A stretch of DNA of 64,000 nt from Clostridia bacterium (GTDB lineage: Bacteria; Bacillota_A; Clostridia; Oscillospirales; Acutalibacteraceae), in the NCBI GenBank assembly GCA_017456015.1, contig JAFTLL010000003.1, positions 1 through 64,000 of the forward strand. Reading direction: 5' to 3'. Shown in pieces: positions 54,966 to 62,941 of the stretch. Below the pieces are notes generated by a model. It had not been told where the DNA came from and searched no databases. It was given only the letters and a program-made list of their open reading frames with translations. Numbering within the stretch: position 1 is the first letter of the stretch; every line of letters begins with the position of its first letter. Both the position numbers and the translations under genes were made by a program.

Positions 54966-55611
54966 CAATATCTTTTACAATTTCATCAAAATACTTTGAT
55001 GCTATATGTAAGCAAAATTCCTTCATCATTTCCATATTTTCTTCTTTGCCACCATAGATTTTGCCTGTGATAGGAGATTCCAATTCTACCATAAAATCTT
55101 GTAAAATTGCCATTGTATCATTACCGCACGCAATATCTTTATATCTTTTAATATATTGCAGTAATATGCCAAATCGTTCGTGCGAAATTAAGTCGTTCAA
55201 AAGTTTAAGAGTAATTTTGCCTTGTGCCATATTATATGGAACAATTTCTTTTTCGTAGTCGAAACCAATTGCCTCATAATCCTTTTTCATAAAATTGGTT
55301 TTACCGGTTGCGATAAGTTGCAAGCCGGCAAAGAATTTCATTGTATCATCGGTAAGTCCAAGTTGATCGGCAGTTAAGTTTGAACTTTTATCCTCGCGAA
55401 TATCGCTAAGTCCTACTAAATAATCACAAGAAACGCCTAAATACTCAGCCATTTTTCCTGCCAGAGCGATATCGGGATTGCGTTTTCCCAAAATATAAAA
55501 ATTAATACTTTGACGAGAACAATTTACCGCCTCGGCAAATTCTCCTTGTGAAATTCCTTTTTCCGAAAGCAGTTGTTCCAATCGTTGTCCAAAAATTTGT
55601 TGCATTTCCAT
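54955..55611 (-). CDS. XRE family helix-turn-helix regulator
   Basis: A 218-residue protein. Residues about 5-60 form the HTH: FGQRLEQLLSEKGISQGEFA, recognition helix in NCSRQSINFYILGKRNP, then the C-terminal SCDYLVGLSD usual for these regulators. The other 150 residues form an alpha-rich unknown domain. The frame extends upstream, but ATG 55611 follows GGGAGG by 8 nt, and upstream codons lie in the promoter region. It is divergent from the candidate toxin gene and probably regulates it. TAGCA-type repeats around the promoters may be its operators. Confidence 0.88.
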   Translation of the reverse strand: MEMQQIFGQRLEQLLSEKGISQGEFAEAVNCSRQSINFYILGKRNPDIALAGKMAEYLGVSCDYLVGLSDIREDKSSNLTADQLGLTDDTMKFFAGLQLIATGKTNFMKKDYEAIGFDYEKEIVPYNMAQGKITLKLLNDLISHERFGILLQYIKRYKDIACGNDTMAILQDFMVELESPITGKIYGGKEENMEMMKEFCLHIASKYFDEIVKDIVKK

Positions 55612-55669
55612 ATTAAAAACCTCCCAAAGTACATATTCGTAGCAAAATGCTAAAAATGCTACAAAAACA

Positions 55670-55698
55670 TTGACAAATTGACGAAAGTAGCATATAAT
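55670..55698 (+). promoter_or_regulatory. Promoter of the candidate toxin-immunity operon
   Basis: TTGACA (55670-55675), 17-nt spacer, TATAAT (55693-55698): a perfect consensus. A second -10-like TATAAT lies at 55778-55783 just before the ribosome site. Confidence 0.85.
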
Positions 55699-55700
55699 AT

Positions 55701-55729
55701 ATAATAGCAACAAAAGTATAAATTGTCAA
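55701..55729 (-). promoter_or_regulatory. Promoter of the XRE regulator gene
   Basis: On the minus strand TTGACA (55724-55729), 17-nt spacer, TATTAT (55701-55706). It lies face to face with the toxin promoter, their -10 boxes 2 nt apart. Confidence 0.85.
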
Positions 55730-55799
55730 GCTTTTTGCGCGCAAAGATTGAATCTATACTTTTGTGCTAAAGAATGTTATAATACGAAAGGAGAAAAAA

Positions 55800-56357
55800 T
55801 TGGATTACTTATCAGAAATTATTAAAGCGGCAATTTGGGGAGAAAAACTACCCGAAGCACCCAAATGGAATAAATGGTTGCATCGAAACTTAAGTGATAA
55901 TCACTGTGAAGAATGTTTAATGCTTCACGAATGCTGGTTTGAACAGGAGAAAACGCCAAAATGGCCGCACCATCCATTTTGTCATTGTATTTTGGAAGGC
56001 ATTCCATACAACGATGTACTAACCAAAAGTACATCCGACAGTGCTTACAGTAAATTTGATCCGTACTTGTTCAATACCGAAGGAAAATATCCTCATAACA
56101 AAGAAAAGTTATTTAAAGAATGGGGATATACAGTTATAGATTCAAAGTGGTTGCAGAGTGAAATTAATAAACAAGGGTTAGAAAAATATATTTCGGGCAA
56201 TTATATGTTAGGTAAATTGAATAAAGACGGGCAACGAATTAGTATTCGAATTGAAATTCCAAGAAAAGATAAAGCGGAAAATGTATCTTTTATTACCGGA
56301 TGGATGGTTTATCCAAATGGAAAAATACAATTAATAACACCATATGGAGGTAAATGA
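55800..56357 (+). CDS. Candidate toxin-like protein with Cys/His motif and DUF6883-like C-terminus
   Basis: A 185-residue protein that I cannot assign firmly. The N-terminal third has CEECLMLHECW followed by HHPFCHC, a Cys/His cluster like that of phage minor head (Mu F-like) proteins. The C-terminal two thirds (YLFNTEGKYPHNKEKLFKEW, then GKLNKDGQRISI and FITGWMVYPNGKIQLITPYG) resemble the DUF6883/contact-toxin RNase-like pattern. TTG 55800 is the start, with AAAGGAG 6 nt upstream. One nt after its stop come two small paralogous genes. Toxin activity is an inference. Confidence 0.5.
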   Translation: MDYLSEIIKAAIWGEKLPEAPKWNKWLHRNLSDNHCEECLMLHECWFEQEKTPKWPHHPFCHCILEGIPYNDVLTKSTSDSAYSKFDPYLFNTEGKYPHNKEKLFKEWGYTVIDSKWLQSEINKQGLEKYISGNYMLGKLNKDGQRISIRIEIPRKDKAENVSFITGWMVYPNGKIQLITPYGGK

Positions 56358-56358
56358 T

Positions 56359-56607
56359 ATGAAAGAAATGGATGCTGTGCGTATCACAGTAGAAAAAAAC
56401 GAATACGCCAAAGATGGTGTTCACAAGGGTATGTACGGATGGATATGTTTGGAGCAAAGAGTTCAAAACTATTGGTTAGTTAATTTCCCTCAATGCGGTG
56501 AGAAAGACGATATTGCAACAATTTCGATACACGAAGATGATATGGAAGTTGTGCCAATAATGCACGCTATTGTTAACGAACAAATAAAAGCGAAATTTGG
56601 TGATTAA
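56359..56607 (+). CDS. Small acidic protein, candidate immunity protein 1
   Basis: An 82-residue protein with DUF4926/SH3-like pattern: AVRITVEKNEYAKDGVHKGM, GWICLEQRVQNYWLVNFP, then an acidic end with IKAKFGD. It starts at ATG 56359 (GGAGGT 7 nt upstream, inside the end of the candidate toxin gene), so it is translationally linked. It resembles the next gene across its whole length, so it arose by tandem duplication. Confidence 0.6.
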   Translation: MKEMDAVRITVEKNEYAKDGVHKGMYGWICLEQRVQNYWLVNFPQCGEKDDIATISIHEDDMEVVPIMHAIVNEQIKAKFGD

Positions 56608-56657
56608 ACTACCACGCGTGTTTATTAAATCTAATGTTTTTTTGGAGAAGAATTAAA

Positions 56658-56909
56658 ATGAAACAACTCGATTGTGTTGAAGTAATTGTTGAAAAAGAAA
56701 AATACGCAAAGCACGGTGTGCACAAAGGAATGCAAGGTGTCATATGGTTAGAAGAGCGCGTTGGCGATGAGTGGGATGTATATTTCCCACAATACGGTGA
56801 TAATCCGGACATTGCCGAAATTTCAGTTAAAGAAGAAGATTTAATGTTATTGCCCAACGGCATGGATGCAAGAATTAACGAAAAAATCAAAGCAGAATTT
56901 GGGGATTAA
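56658..56909 (+). CDS. Small acidic protein, candidate immunity protein 2
   Basis: An 83-residue paralogue of the preceding protein; the shared frame is VEK.EYAK/KYAK.GVHKGM, FPQ.G...DIA.IS, and IKAEFGD. ATG 56658 follows GGAGAAG by 7-8 nt. It sits 50 nt after copy 1. Two diverged copies behind one toxin fits immunity diversification, but no direct evidence exists. Confidence 0.6.
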   Translation: MKQLDCVEVIVEKEKYAKHGVHKGMQGVIWLEERVGDEWDVYFPQYGDNPDIAEISVKEEDLMLLPNGMDARINEKIKAEFGD

Positions 56910-56961
56910 CCAAAAATGTTTCTTTCTGCTCAAATACCAATTCTAAAAGGATAATTTTAAG

Positions 56962-56999
56962 GAGAACACTATAAATTTCAAAAAATTTATGGTGTTCTC
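56962..56999. repeat. 17-bp hairpin downstream of the immunity genes
   Basis: GAGAACAC-T-ATAAATTT and AAATTTAT-G-GTGTTCTC, loop CAAA, one G-U pair. No T tract on either side, so not a clear terminator. The region 57000-57060 is AT-rich with nothing else recognisable. Confidence 0.75.
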
Positions 57000-57061
57000 T
57001 TGACATTTTCCCCATAAAAAATTTTGCATTAATTTTACAAAAATGGAAATAATATTAAGTT

Positions 57062-57098
57062 AGTCATCTTTTATCAAGTTAAGATGGCTGGCTTTTTT
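57062..57098 (+). terminator. Intrinsic terminator after the islet genes
   Basis: AGTCATCTT/AAGATGGCT (one G-U pair), 10-nt loop, followed within 3 nt by six T. Confidence 0.85.
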
Positions 57099-57114
57099 GC
57101 TATAATGATTGTAG

Positions 57115-57300
57115 TTTGTCGAAACGCTAAAAAGCGCTTCGACAAGCCACTTTTTAAGTGGCTTAAGCAAAATTAAATTTTAATATTTAATTTTGCACAA
57201 CACTCATTGCAATGGAATAGGACAAATTTTTATTGAAAATTTGTCGCAAAATCAAAGATTTTGCGGCGAAACAATCTTGTTTCGCCTAACCTATACCATT
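57115..57300. repeat. Cluster of abutting hairpins with a cloverleaf-like fold
   Basis: Six stems in 186 nt: 57115-57146 (TTGTCGAA.CGCT), 57144-57164 (AAGCCACTT), 57167-57196 (perfect 12-bp GCAAAATTAAAT), then an outer helix 57211-57221/57290-57300 (AATGGAATAGG with CCTATACCATT) enclosing three hairpins that touch end to end: 57221-57245 (GACAAATTTT), 57246-57264 (GCAAAATC) and 57265-57286 (GGCGAAACA). No protein frame. TATAATG (57101-57107) and CATTATA (57297-57303) could be short terminal inverted repeats. I know no named family for it. Confidence 0.8.
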
Positions 57301-57334
57301 ATAATCGCATACATATTAATTTACAATAGTTGCG

Positions 57335-57363
57335 TTGACAAATATTAGGTTTTGAATTATAAT
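57335..57363 (+). promoter_or_regulatory. Promoter of the pel operon
   Basis: TTGACA (57335-57340), 17-nt spacer, TATAAT (57358-57363): a perfect consensus, 50 nt before the first pel start codon. Confidence 0.88.
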
Positions 57364-57412
57364 GTTATGTTAGGGAAAATATAACTTTTTTAATTGCAAA
57401 GGAGTGGATTTT

Positions 57413-60196
57413 GTGCAACGTGAAAATAATATTTTGGTGCTTAACTCAAAAGATAACGTTAACACCTTGGCACTTGTAAGTGTTAGTGAAAATTCCATTC
57501 CTGAAGAGTTAAATGGGGAGAGCGGTTTCCACATTTACCATGTGAGAATGCTAACCGAATTAATCTTAACTCAGCTTTGTGAAACAGGTTGTTGTTCTCT
57601 TTCAAAAGAGCAAATAAATGCGATTTCTATTGCTTCTTCTTTGCATGATATAGGAAAGTCAAAAATCCCGAAGAGCATACTTGATTTTCCAGGCAAACTT
57701 TCACCTTTAGAATACGATATAGTGAAAAAACATTCTCTTTTTGGTGAAGAGATTATAAAAAACAGTGATTTTAGTTCTGTAGGCTCTGAAATAAAACAAT
57801 ATGCCGCAGAAATTGCACGTTATCATCACGAAAGATATGATGGCACGGGTTACCCTGATGGACTTAAAGGTGATGAAATACCTTTGTCGGCTCAGGTGGT
57901 ATCTCTTGCTGACTCTTACGATGCTTTAACTAGTAACCGTAGTTATAAGGACGCTTTTTCGCAGGACGTTGCCATCCAGATGATTTCCAGTGGTATGTGC
58001 GGTATTTTTAATGAAAAATTAATCGATGCTCTTTTGAGAGTTGTAAATCACAGTTCGTTGGTTTCTTTACGCGAAAAACTTTATAAAACAGGTTCTGTAG
58101 TTTCTGAAAATGTTGGATTTACACCGGAACGTGTTTTATGTATAGGTAATACTGAATATTTAACAAAACAGTTTATTGAAGATGCTTTTCCTAACAGTAA
58201 GGTTACAGTTGTTGGAAACACGGTGCTTGGCTCAGCGGATAAGCTTAAACTTTTTCGTATTAAAAAGCCATCTATTAAGGCGATTTTTGAGACCTATGAT
58301 TTTGATGTTGTTGTATATTTTTCTGGGGACCTTACATATCACACCACCGAAAAGAACGATGCAGAAGAATTAAGAGAGGTTTTAGAATTTTCAAAGGAAG
58401 CAAATAAAGATATCAGAATTCTTTATCTTTCCTCTTTAGACTCATCATTTGAAAAGACTACCGATAGGTCAATTCTTTGTTCGGCTAAGGAAAAACTTTG
58501 CGAGTTCTATGCAAAATCTTATTCGCTTGATATAAAGACCGTTCAAATACCTTATCTTTATTCGGGTGTATATAATAAAGATTTTCTCTATAAGGTTTTT
58601 GAAAAAGTTCACAATAAAAAGACGGTTGTTCTTGATGAAAAGCCTTCATCTAAAATGCATTTCATATCTCTTTTGGACCTTTCAAAGCTCATTTCCCGAA
58701 TTATCGATAACTGGAAATGCCAGAGCGGTATATTGTCTGTAGGGGACGATTTTAATGTTGATTTCTCGGATTTCTGTAAGAGGGTAGAAGAGATAAATAC
58801 TGCTGCTAAATTTGATTTCACTGGAACTACTGAGAGCGGAATAATCAAACTAAATAATAGGGGACTAAGAAACGAATACGGTTGGTTTGCAAGAATTTCT
58901 ATTCTTGAAGATTTAGAGGAAGAGTATGAGAAATACTTAATATCTAAACATGAGAAAACCCTTACTCTTTGGCAAAAAATCAAAAAGTGGATAGAAGACC
59001 ACAGTTTACTCGTAAAGATAGCTGAACTTATACTTCTGTTTTTGGTTACGGAACTTTTGCTTTATTTCACTGACTCGGCTGTTATTTTTTCTATTGTCGA
59101 TTTCAGAATGGCTTATATTGTTATAATGGCTACCGTTCACGGCCTTAACTTCGGCATGTCTGCGGCGGCACTCAGTAGCATATCCTGGCTTGTTGCCAAG
59201 GTGTCGAGTGGCGCTAGTCTGCTCACGATTTTTTATGAGCCTACAAACTGGTTGGCATTTGTATTTTTCTTCCTAATTGGAGCTTTATGTGGATATATTA
59301 AACTTCGTAAGGATGATATCATTCGTTTTGTAGGTGAGCAGAATAAGCTTCTTGAGGATAAATTGATTTTCACAAGAGAGATTTATGAGGATACATACAA
59401 GGAAAAACGTGACCTTAAAAAGCAGATTATCGGTTCAAAAGATAGTTTTGGTAAAATTTTTGACATAACAAGAAAACTTGACACTGTAGAGCCGCAACGT
59501 CTATATCTGCGGATAATGGAAACCTTTGAAGAAATTCTTGAAAATAAGAATATAACTGTTTATTCTGTCAACAAACAGAGCACTTTTGGACGACTTGAAG
59601 TTGCTTCACGTGATATTATTGATACAGTTCCTCGTTCAATATCCACCGAAACATACAAAGAGGTTATAGAAAAAATCAGTACCGGTGAAATTTTTAGAAA
59701 CACAGACCTTTCGGGCGAATATCCAATGTATGCGGCAGGAGTTTACAGGGGAGATGAGTTGGTATTGCTTATATTCCTTTGGCGTGCCGATATAGAGCAG
59801 CGTTCTCTTTACTATGTAAATCTTTTCAAAATTTTAAGAGACCTAGTGCAGATGTCGTTGCTCCGTGCTTTTGACTATAGTCAGGCGGTTTATGAGAAGC
59901 AGTACATAGCTAATACCCACATTATGAATGTTGATGCCTTTAACGAGGTACTTAATAACTATGCAGCACTTGCTGAAAAAAAGGTTTCAAATTTTGTAAT
60001 GTTGGAAATTAATTCAAACGGGCATTCTTATGAAGAAATCGATAAAATGCTTGCTGGTAAAGTCCGCACTAATGATATTATTGGTATATCAGATGACGGA
60101 AATATAAGACTGTTGTTATCGGGTGCAACCGAAAAAGATTTACCCTTTATATTACCTCGATTTGAGGGTATGAATGTAGAGGTTAAGACACAATAA
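57413..60196 (+). CDS. pelD: HD-GYP / SDR-like / PelD fusion protein (pel operon c-di-GMP node)
   Basis: A 927-residue, four-part membrane protein. Residues about 40-210: HD-GYP with HDIGKSKIP, HHERYDGTGYPDGLKGDEIP and DALTSNRSYK, so a likely active c-di-GMP phosphodiesterase. About 230-500: SDR/epimerase-like domain lacking a clear Tyr-X3-Lys. About 530-620: four hydrophobic helices. About 690-830: GAF-like domain. About 840-927: degenerate GGDEF, where DDGNI (894-898) replaces GGDEF but RTND (885-888) five residues before it keeps the RxxD c-di-GMP site. The latter half is PelD, the receptor that switches on Pel export. GTG 57413 is taken, as AAAGGAG overlaps GTG 57404. Confidence 0.85.
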   Translation: MQRENNILVLNSKDNVNTLALVSVSENSIPEELNGESGFHIYHVRMLTELILTQLCETGCCSLSKEQINAISIASSLHDIGKSKIPKSILDFPGKLSPLEYDIVKKHSLFGEEIIKNSDFSSVGSEIKQYAAEIARYHHERYDGTGYPDGLKGDEIPLSAQVVSLADSYDALTSNRSYKDAFSQDVAIQMISSGMCGIFNEKLIDALLRVVNHSSLVSLREKLYKTGSVVSENVGFTPERVLCIGNTEYLTKQFIEDAFPNSKVTVVGNTVLGSADKLKLFRIKKPSIKAIFETYDFDVVVYFSGDLTYHTTEKNDAEELREVLEFSKEANKDIRILYLSSLDSSFEKTTDRSILCSAKEKLCEFYAKSYSLDIKTVQIPYLYSGVYNKDFLYKVFEKVHNKKTVVLDEKPSSKMHFISLLDLSKLISRIIDNWKCQSGILSVGDDFNVDFSDFCKRVEEINTAAKFDFTGTTESGIIKLNNRGLRNEYGWFARISILEDLEEEYEKYLISKHEKTLTLWQKIKKWIEDHSLLVKIAELILLFLVTELLLYFTDSAVIFSIVDFRMAYIVIMATVHGLNFGMSAAALSSISWLVAKVSSGASLLTIFYEPTNWLAFVFFFLIGALCGYIKLRKDDIIRFVGEQNKLLEDKLIFTREIYEDTYKEKRDLKKQIIGSKDSFGKIFDITRKLDTVEPQRLYLRIMETFEEILENKNITVYSVNKQSTFGRLEVASRDIIDTVPRSISTETYKEVIEKISTGEIFRNTDLSGEYPMYAAGVYRGDELVLLIFLWRADIEQRSLYYVNLFKILRDLVQMSLLRAFDYSQAVYEKQYIANTHIMNVDAFNEVLNNYAALAEKKVSNFVMLEINSNGHSYEEIDKMLAGKVRTNDIIGISDDGNIRLLLSGATEKDLPFILPRFEGMNVEVKTQ

Positions 60197-60212
60197 AGGT
60201 AGGGAAAGCTGA

Positions 60213-61097
60213 ATTTTATTTTTAATTCTTTTTGCAGTGCATTTAATACTCAGTGCGCTGGTGCTATTAGGAATTAAATTTAATATTTTAAAAGTGCATA
60301 AATATATGTTCTTTGTTACGCTTTTTCTTCCTTTTTGGGGTGTTTTACTTGTCTTGATTCTACATTTTCAAATTCTCTTTGAAGCCGATAACGGAATAGA
60401 TGTCGGCGTGGAGAAGCTTAAACTCGAGTCTGAGCTATATAGAAGTGTAACGGTTGATGAAAAAAAGATTTCGGCGAGTACGGTGCCCATAGAAGAGGCA
60501 CTTGTAGTGAATTCCGCTAAAGAACGACGCACTATTATTATGGATGTTCTAAACGATAATCCTAAAGAATATATTGAGTTTTTGCAAAAAGCGGGCAACA
60601 ATGAAGATACCGAGGTTGTCCACTATGCTGTGACGGCAATGGTGGAAATTTCAAAGGAAAACGATTACAAACTTCAGGAATTTGAAAGACAATTTTCACT
60701 TAATCCCGATGATATAACCGTTCTTAATCAATATACCGATTTCTTGTGGAACTGCCTGTCGCAAAATCTTATGCAGGGACAGGTTGAGGTGCTTAACCGT
60801 GAATTATTTTCATCCCTTATACAAAAGAAAATTACTCTTGTAAATCCCAGTATAGACGATTTTAAAAGAGCAATCGAAAACGAGTTGAAACGGAAAAACT
60901 TTACTCAAGCATCAATAACATTAAGAGAAATGAAAAAGCTCTATCCCGATAGCGAGGAATATTATCTTTCAAGACTCGATTATTTAGCATCCCTCGGCAG
61001 AGGTGATGATATTAAATCTCTCATTAATGAAATTTACAAAAGAAACATATTTCTTTCTTCTAAGACAAAGGAGGTTTTGGCGTTTTGGGAAGCCTGA
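60213..61097 (+). CDS. pelE: PelE-like membrane TPR protein
   Basis: About 294 residues. Two N-terminal transmembrane helices (the first in VHLILSALVLLGIKFNIL, the second in FFVTLFLPFWGVLLVLIL) precede a helical-repeat domain (about residues 110-290; NPDDITVLNQYTDFLWNCL, YPDSEEYYLSRLDYLASLG). This is the PelE layout, a partner of PelD. GTG 60237 has no ribosome site; ATT 60213 has AGGGA 7 nt upstream and makes the first helix complete, so an ATT start is proposed. Its end overlaps PelA by 13 nt. Confidence 0.75.
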   Translation: MLFLILFAVHLILSALVLLGIKFNILKVHKYMFFVTLFLPFWGVLLVLILHFQILFEADNGIDVGVEKLKLESELYRSVTVDEKKISASTVPIEEALVVNSAKERRTIIMDVLNDNPKEYIEFLQKAGNNEDTEVVHYAVTAMVEISKENDYKLQEFERQFSLNPDDITVLNQYTDFLWNCLSQNLMQGQVEVLNRELFSSLIQKKITLVNPSIDDFKRAIENELKRKNFTQASITLREMKKLYPDSEEYYLSRLDYLASLGRGDDIKSLINEIYKRNIFLSSKTKEVLAFWEA

Positions 61098-62932
61098 AAG
61101 CAAAAATACAAAATTTCAGATTTAAAGGCACTCTTATGATTGTGCTTGTTTTTGCTTTAATCGCCACGATTCTGTTTATAGAATTAAGCGGCGTAAGGTT
61201 TAACTATGCCCAAAAGAAACTTGATTTACTGTCAAAAGAAAAAATTGTAACTAAGTCACAGGCGTGTAGTACCCTCAAAAAAGACACCTTGATTCTATAT
61301 AGCAGTAGCGATAAGACTTCTATAAACGCACTTGTGCAGTTCGAGGTCGTACTTGCCGATATGAAGTATGGAACAAACGCACTTGATTTAGCAAATGAAG
61401 AAATCAATGAAATTGAAAATTATTCTGTTATAATTATTCTTTTTTCTGACCTTTCACATGTTGGTGAAAAGATTATAGATATTTGTGATTGGGTGCACGA
61501 TGATGGCGGTTGTGTATATTTCCCATTAACAATCGATAAAAATGCATATTCTTCTGCCATAGAAAATCGAATTGGTATTGAGGCGTCATATGGATACACC
61601 TTAGTTGACAACATTTATGTTGACCAAGGTTTTATGATAGGCGGCGGTAAAGCTTATGGCGTAACTGATGCATACGAATCTGCAAGAACGGTACAGCTTA
61701 ATCCCAAAACCACCCGAGTTTATGCCAGAGAGGGCGATAAAAATGGTGTGCCGCTTATATGGAAGGCAAATTACGGTGAAGGCGAATTTGTTGTAAACAA
61801 TTTTGGTATGTGTGACAAGGCATATCGTGGATTTTTTGCAGCATCTCTCAGTCTTTTTGGCGAAGTTTCACTCTATCCTGTAATTAACGGTTCGACATTT
61901 TATCTTGATGACTTTCCTTCACAAATCCCTGATGGAAACAGTGAATATATAACTAGGGATTTCGGCACCACCATAAGAGATTTTTACATAAACATCTGGT
62001 GGCCCGATATGATGAATCTTTCGGATAAATACGGAATTAAATATACCGGTCTTGCGATTGAATGCTATGATGATGCTATTGACGGAACAACCGACGCCAC
62101 ACCCGATACCGGAACTTTTTTGAATTTTGGTAATATGCTTCTTCGTAAAGGCGGCGAAATCGGTTATCACGGATATAACCATCAACCTCTTGCATTAGGT
62201 CGTGATTATAAAGGAATTTACGATTATAAAGTATGGAAAGACTATGCATCTATGGAAAAGGCTTTTGGACACCTTGTTGATTTCTGTGATGAGCTTTTCC
62301 CCGATGTGAATATGTCAGTTTATGTTCCTCCCTCAAACCTTTTGGCAGAGGAAGGCAGGGAAATGCTTATAAAAGAATTTCCTCACATTAAAACCCTTTC
62401 GGGAATATATCTTCCTGATGATGTGCTTGATTTCGCACTTTTGCAGGAGTTTGAGGTGGATGAAAACGGCGTAGTTGACCAACCCCGAATAATTTCAGGC
62501 TGCGACCTTGATGATTTTATGACAATGGGCGCTATGTCAGAGCTTAATATGCACTATGTAAACAACCACTTTACACACCCTGATGATGCCCTTGATATTG
62601 AACGTGGTGCTGAGCTCGGATGGAAGGAGCTTAGAAACAGATTTGATAATTATTTGAATTGGCTTTATACTTCCGCACCTAATATCCGCAACTTTACGGG
62701 AACGGAATTTTCTGCGGCGGTACAGCGTTTTGTGGCGGTTGCCCCTAAAACCCAATTTTTTGACGATAAAATGGTCATTGAAATAGAAAACTTTTATGAC
62801 GATGCACAGTTTTTAATTAGGTTTAATGAGAAAGAATCAGATACGGTGATGGGTGGCAGATTAACTCACCTCACAGGTAATTTATATCTGTTAGAGGCAG
62901 ATAGAGCAACCGTCACGATATCTTTTAAGTAG
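61085..62932 (+). CDS. pelA: PelA-like polysaccharide deacetylase (DUF2194-type)
   Basis: A 615-residue protein with one N-terminal transmembrane helix (residues 16-34), so the enzyme is probably anchored outside the cell. Residues 60-260 are an alpha/beta domain of the DUF2194 kind. The deacetylase core follows: TFYLDDFP (Asp-Asp, 273-278) and HGYNH (His-X3-His, 362-366), then a C-terminal beta domain. It would partially deacetylate the polymer, giving it positive charge. No N-terminal glycoside hydrolase like that of Pseudomonas PelA is seen. TTG 61085 with AAAGGAGG 10 nt upstream. Confidence 0.8.
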   Translation: MGSLKAKIQNFRFKGTLMIVLVFALIATILFIELSGVRFNYAQKKLDLLSKEKIVTKSQACSTLKKDTLILYSSSDKTSINALVQFEVVLADMKYGTNALDLANEEINEIENYSVIIILFSDLSHVGEKIIDICDWVHDDGGCVYFPLTIDKNAYSSAIENRIGIEASYGYTLVDNIYVDQGFMIGGGKAYGVTDAYESARTVQLNPKTTRVYAREGDKNGVPLIWKANYGEGEFVVNNFGMCDKAYRGFFAASLSLFGEVSLYPVINGSTFYLDDFPSQIPDGNSEYITRDFGTTIRDFYINIWWPDMMNLSDKYGIKYTGLAIECYDDAIDGTTDATPDTGTFLNFGNMLLRKGGEIGYHGYNHQPLALGRDYKGIYDYKVWKDYASMEKAFGHLVDFCDELFPDVNMSVYVPPSNLLAEEGREMLIKEFPHIKTLSGIYLPDDVLDFALLQEFEVDENGVVDQPRIISGCDLDDFMTMGAMSELNMHYVNNHFTHPDDALDIERGAELGWKELRNRFDNYLNWLYTSAPNIRNFTGTEFSAAVQRFVAVAPKTQFFDDKMVIEIENFYDDAQFLIRFNEKESDTVMGGRLTHLTGNLYLLEADRATVTISFK

Positions 62933-62941
62933 GAGTTAAAA

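Larger units (their letters stand above)
55639..55769. repeat. Operator-like inverted repeats in the XRE/toxin divergent region
   Basis: TAGCA/TGCTA occurs at about 55640, 55648, 55657, 55687, 55703 and 55765. CAAAAGTATA (55711-55720) is the exact inverse of TATACTTTTG (55755-55764), and the 12-bp palindrome TTTGCGCGCAAA sits between them (55734-55745). Confidence 0.7.

Noticed and set aside
55612..55713. 34-residue hydrophobic extension of the XRE regulator
   Set aside because: It would start inside the promoter region; ATG 55611 has a good ribosome site.
57115..57300. CRISPR array
   Set aside because: The stems are different from each other; there is no regularly spaced repeat and no cas gene nearby.
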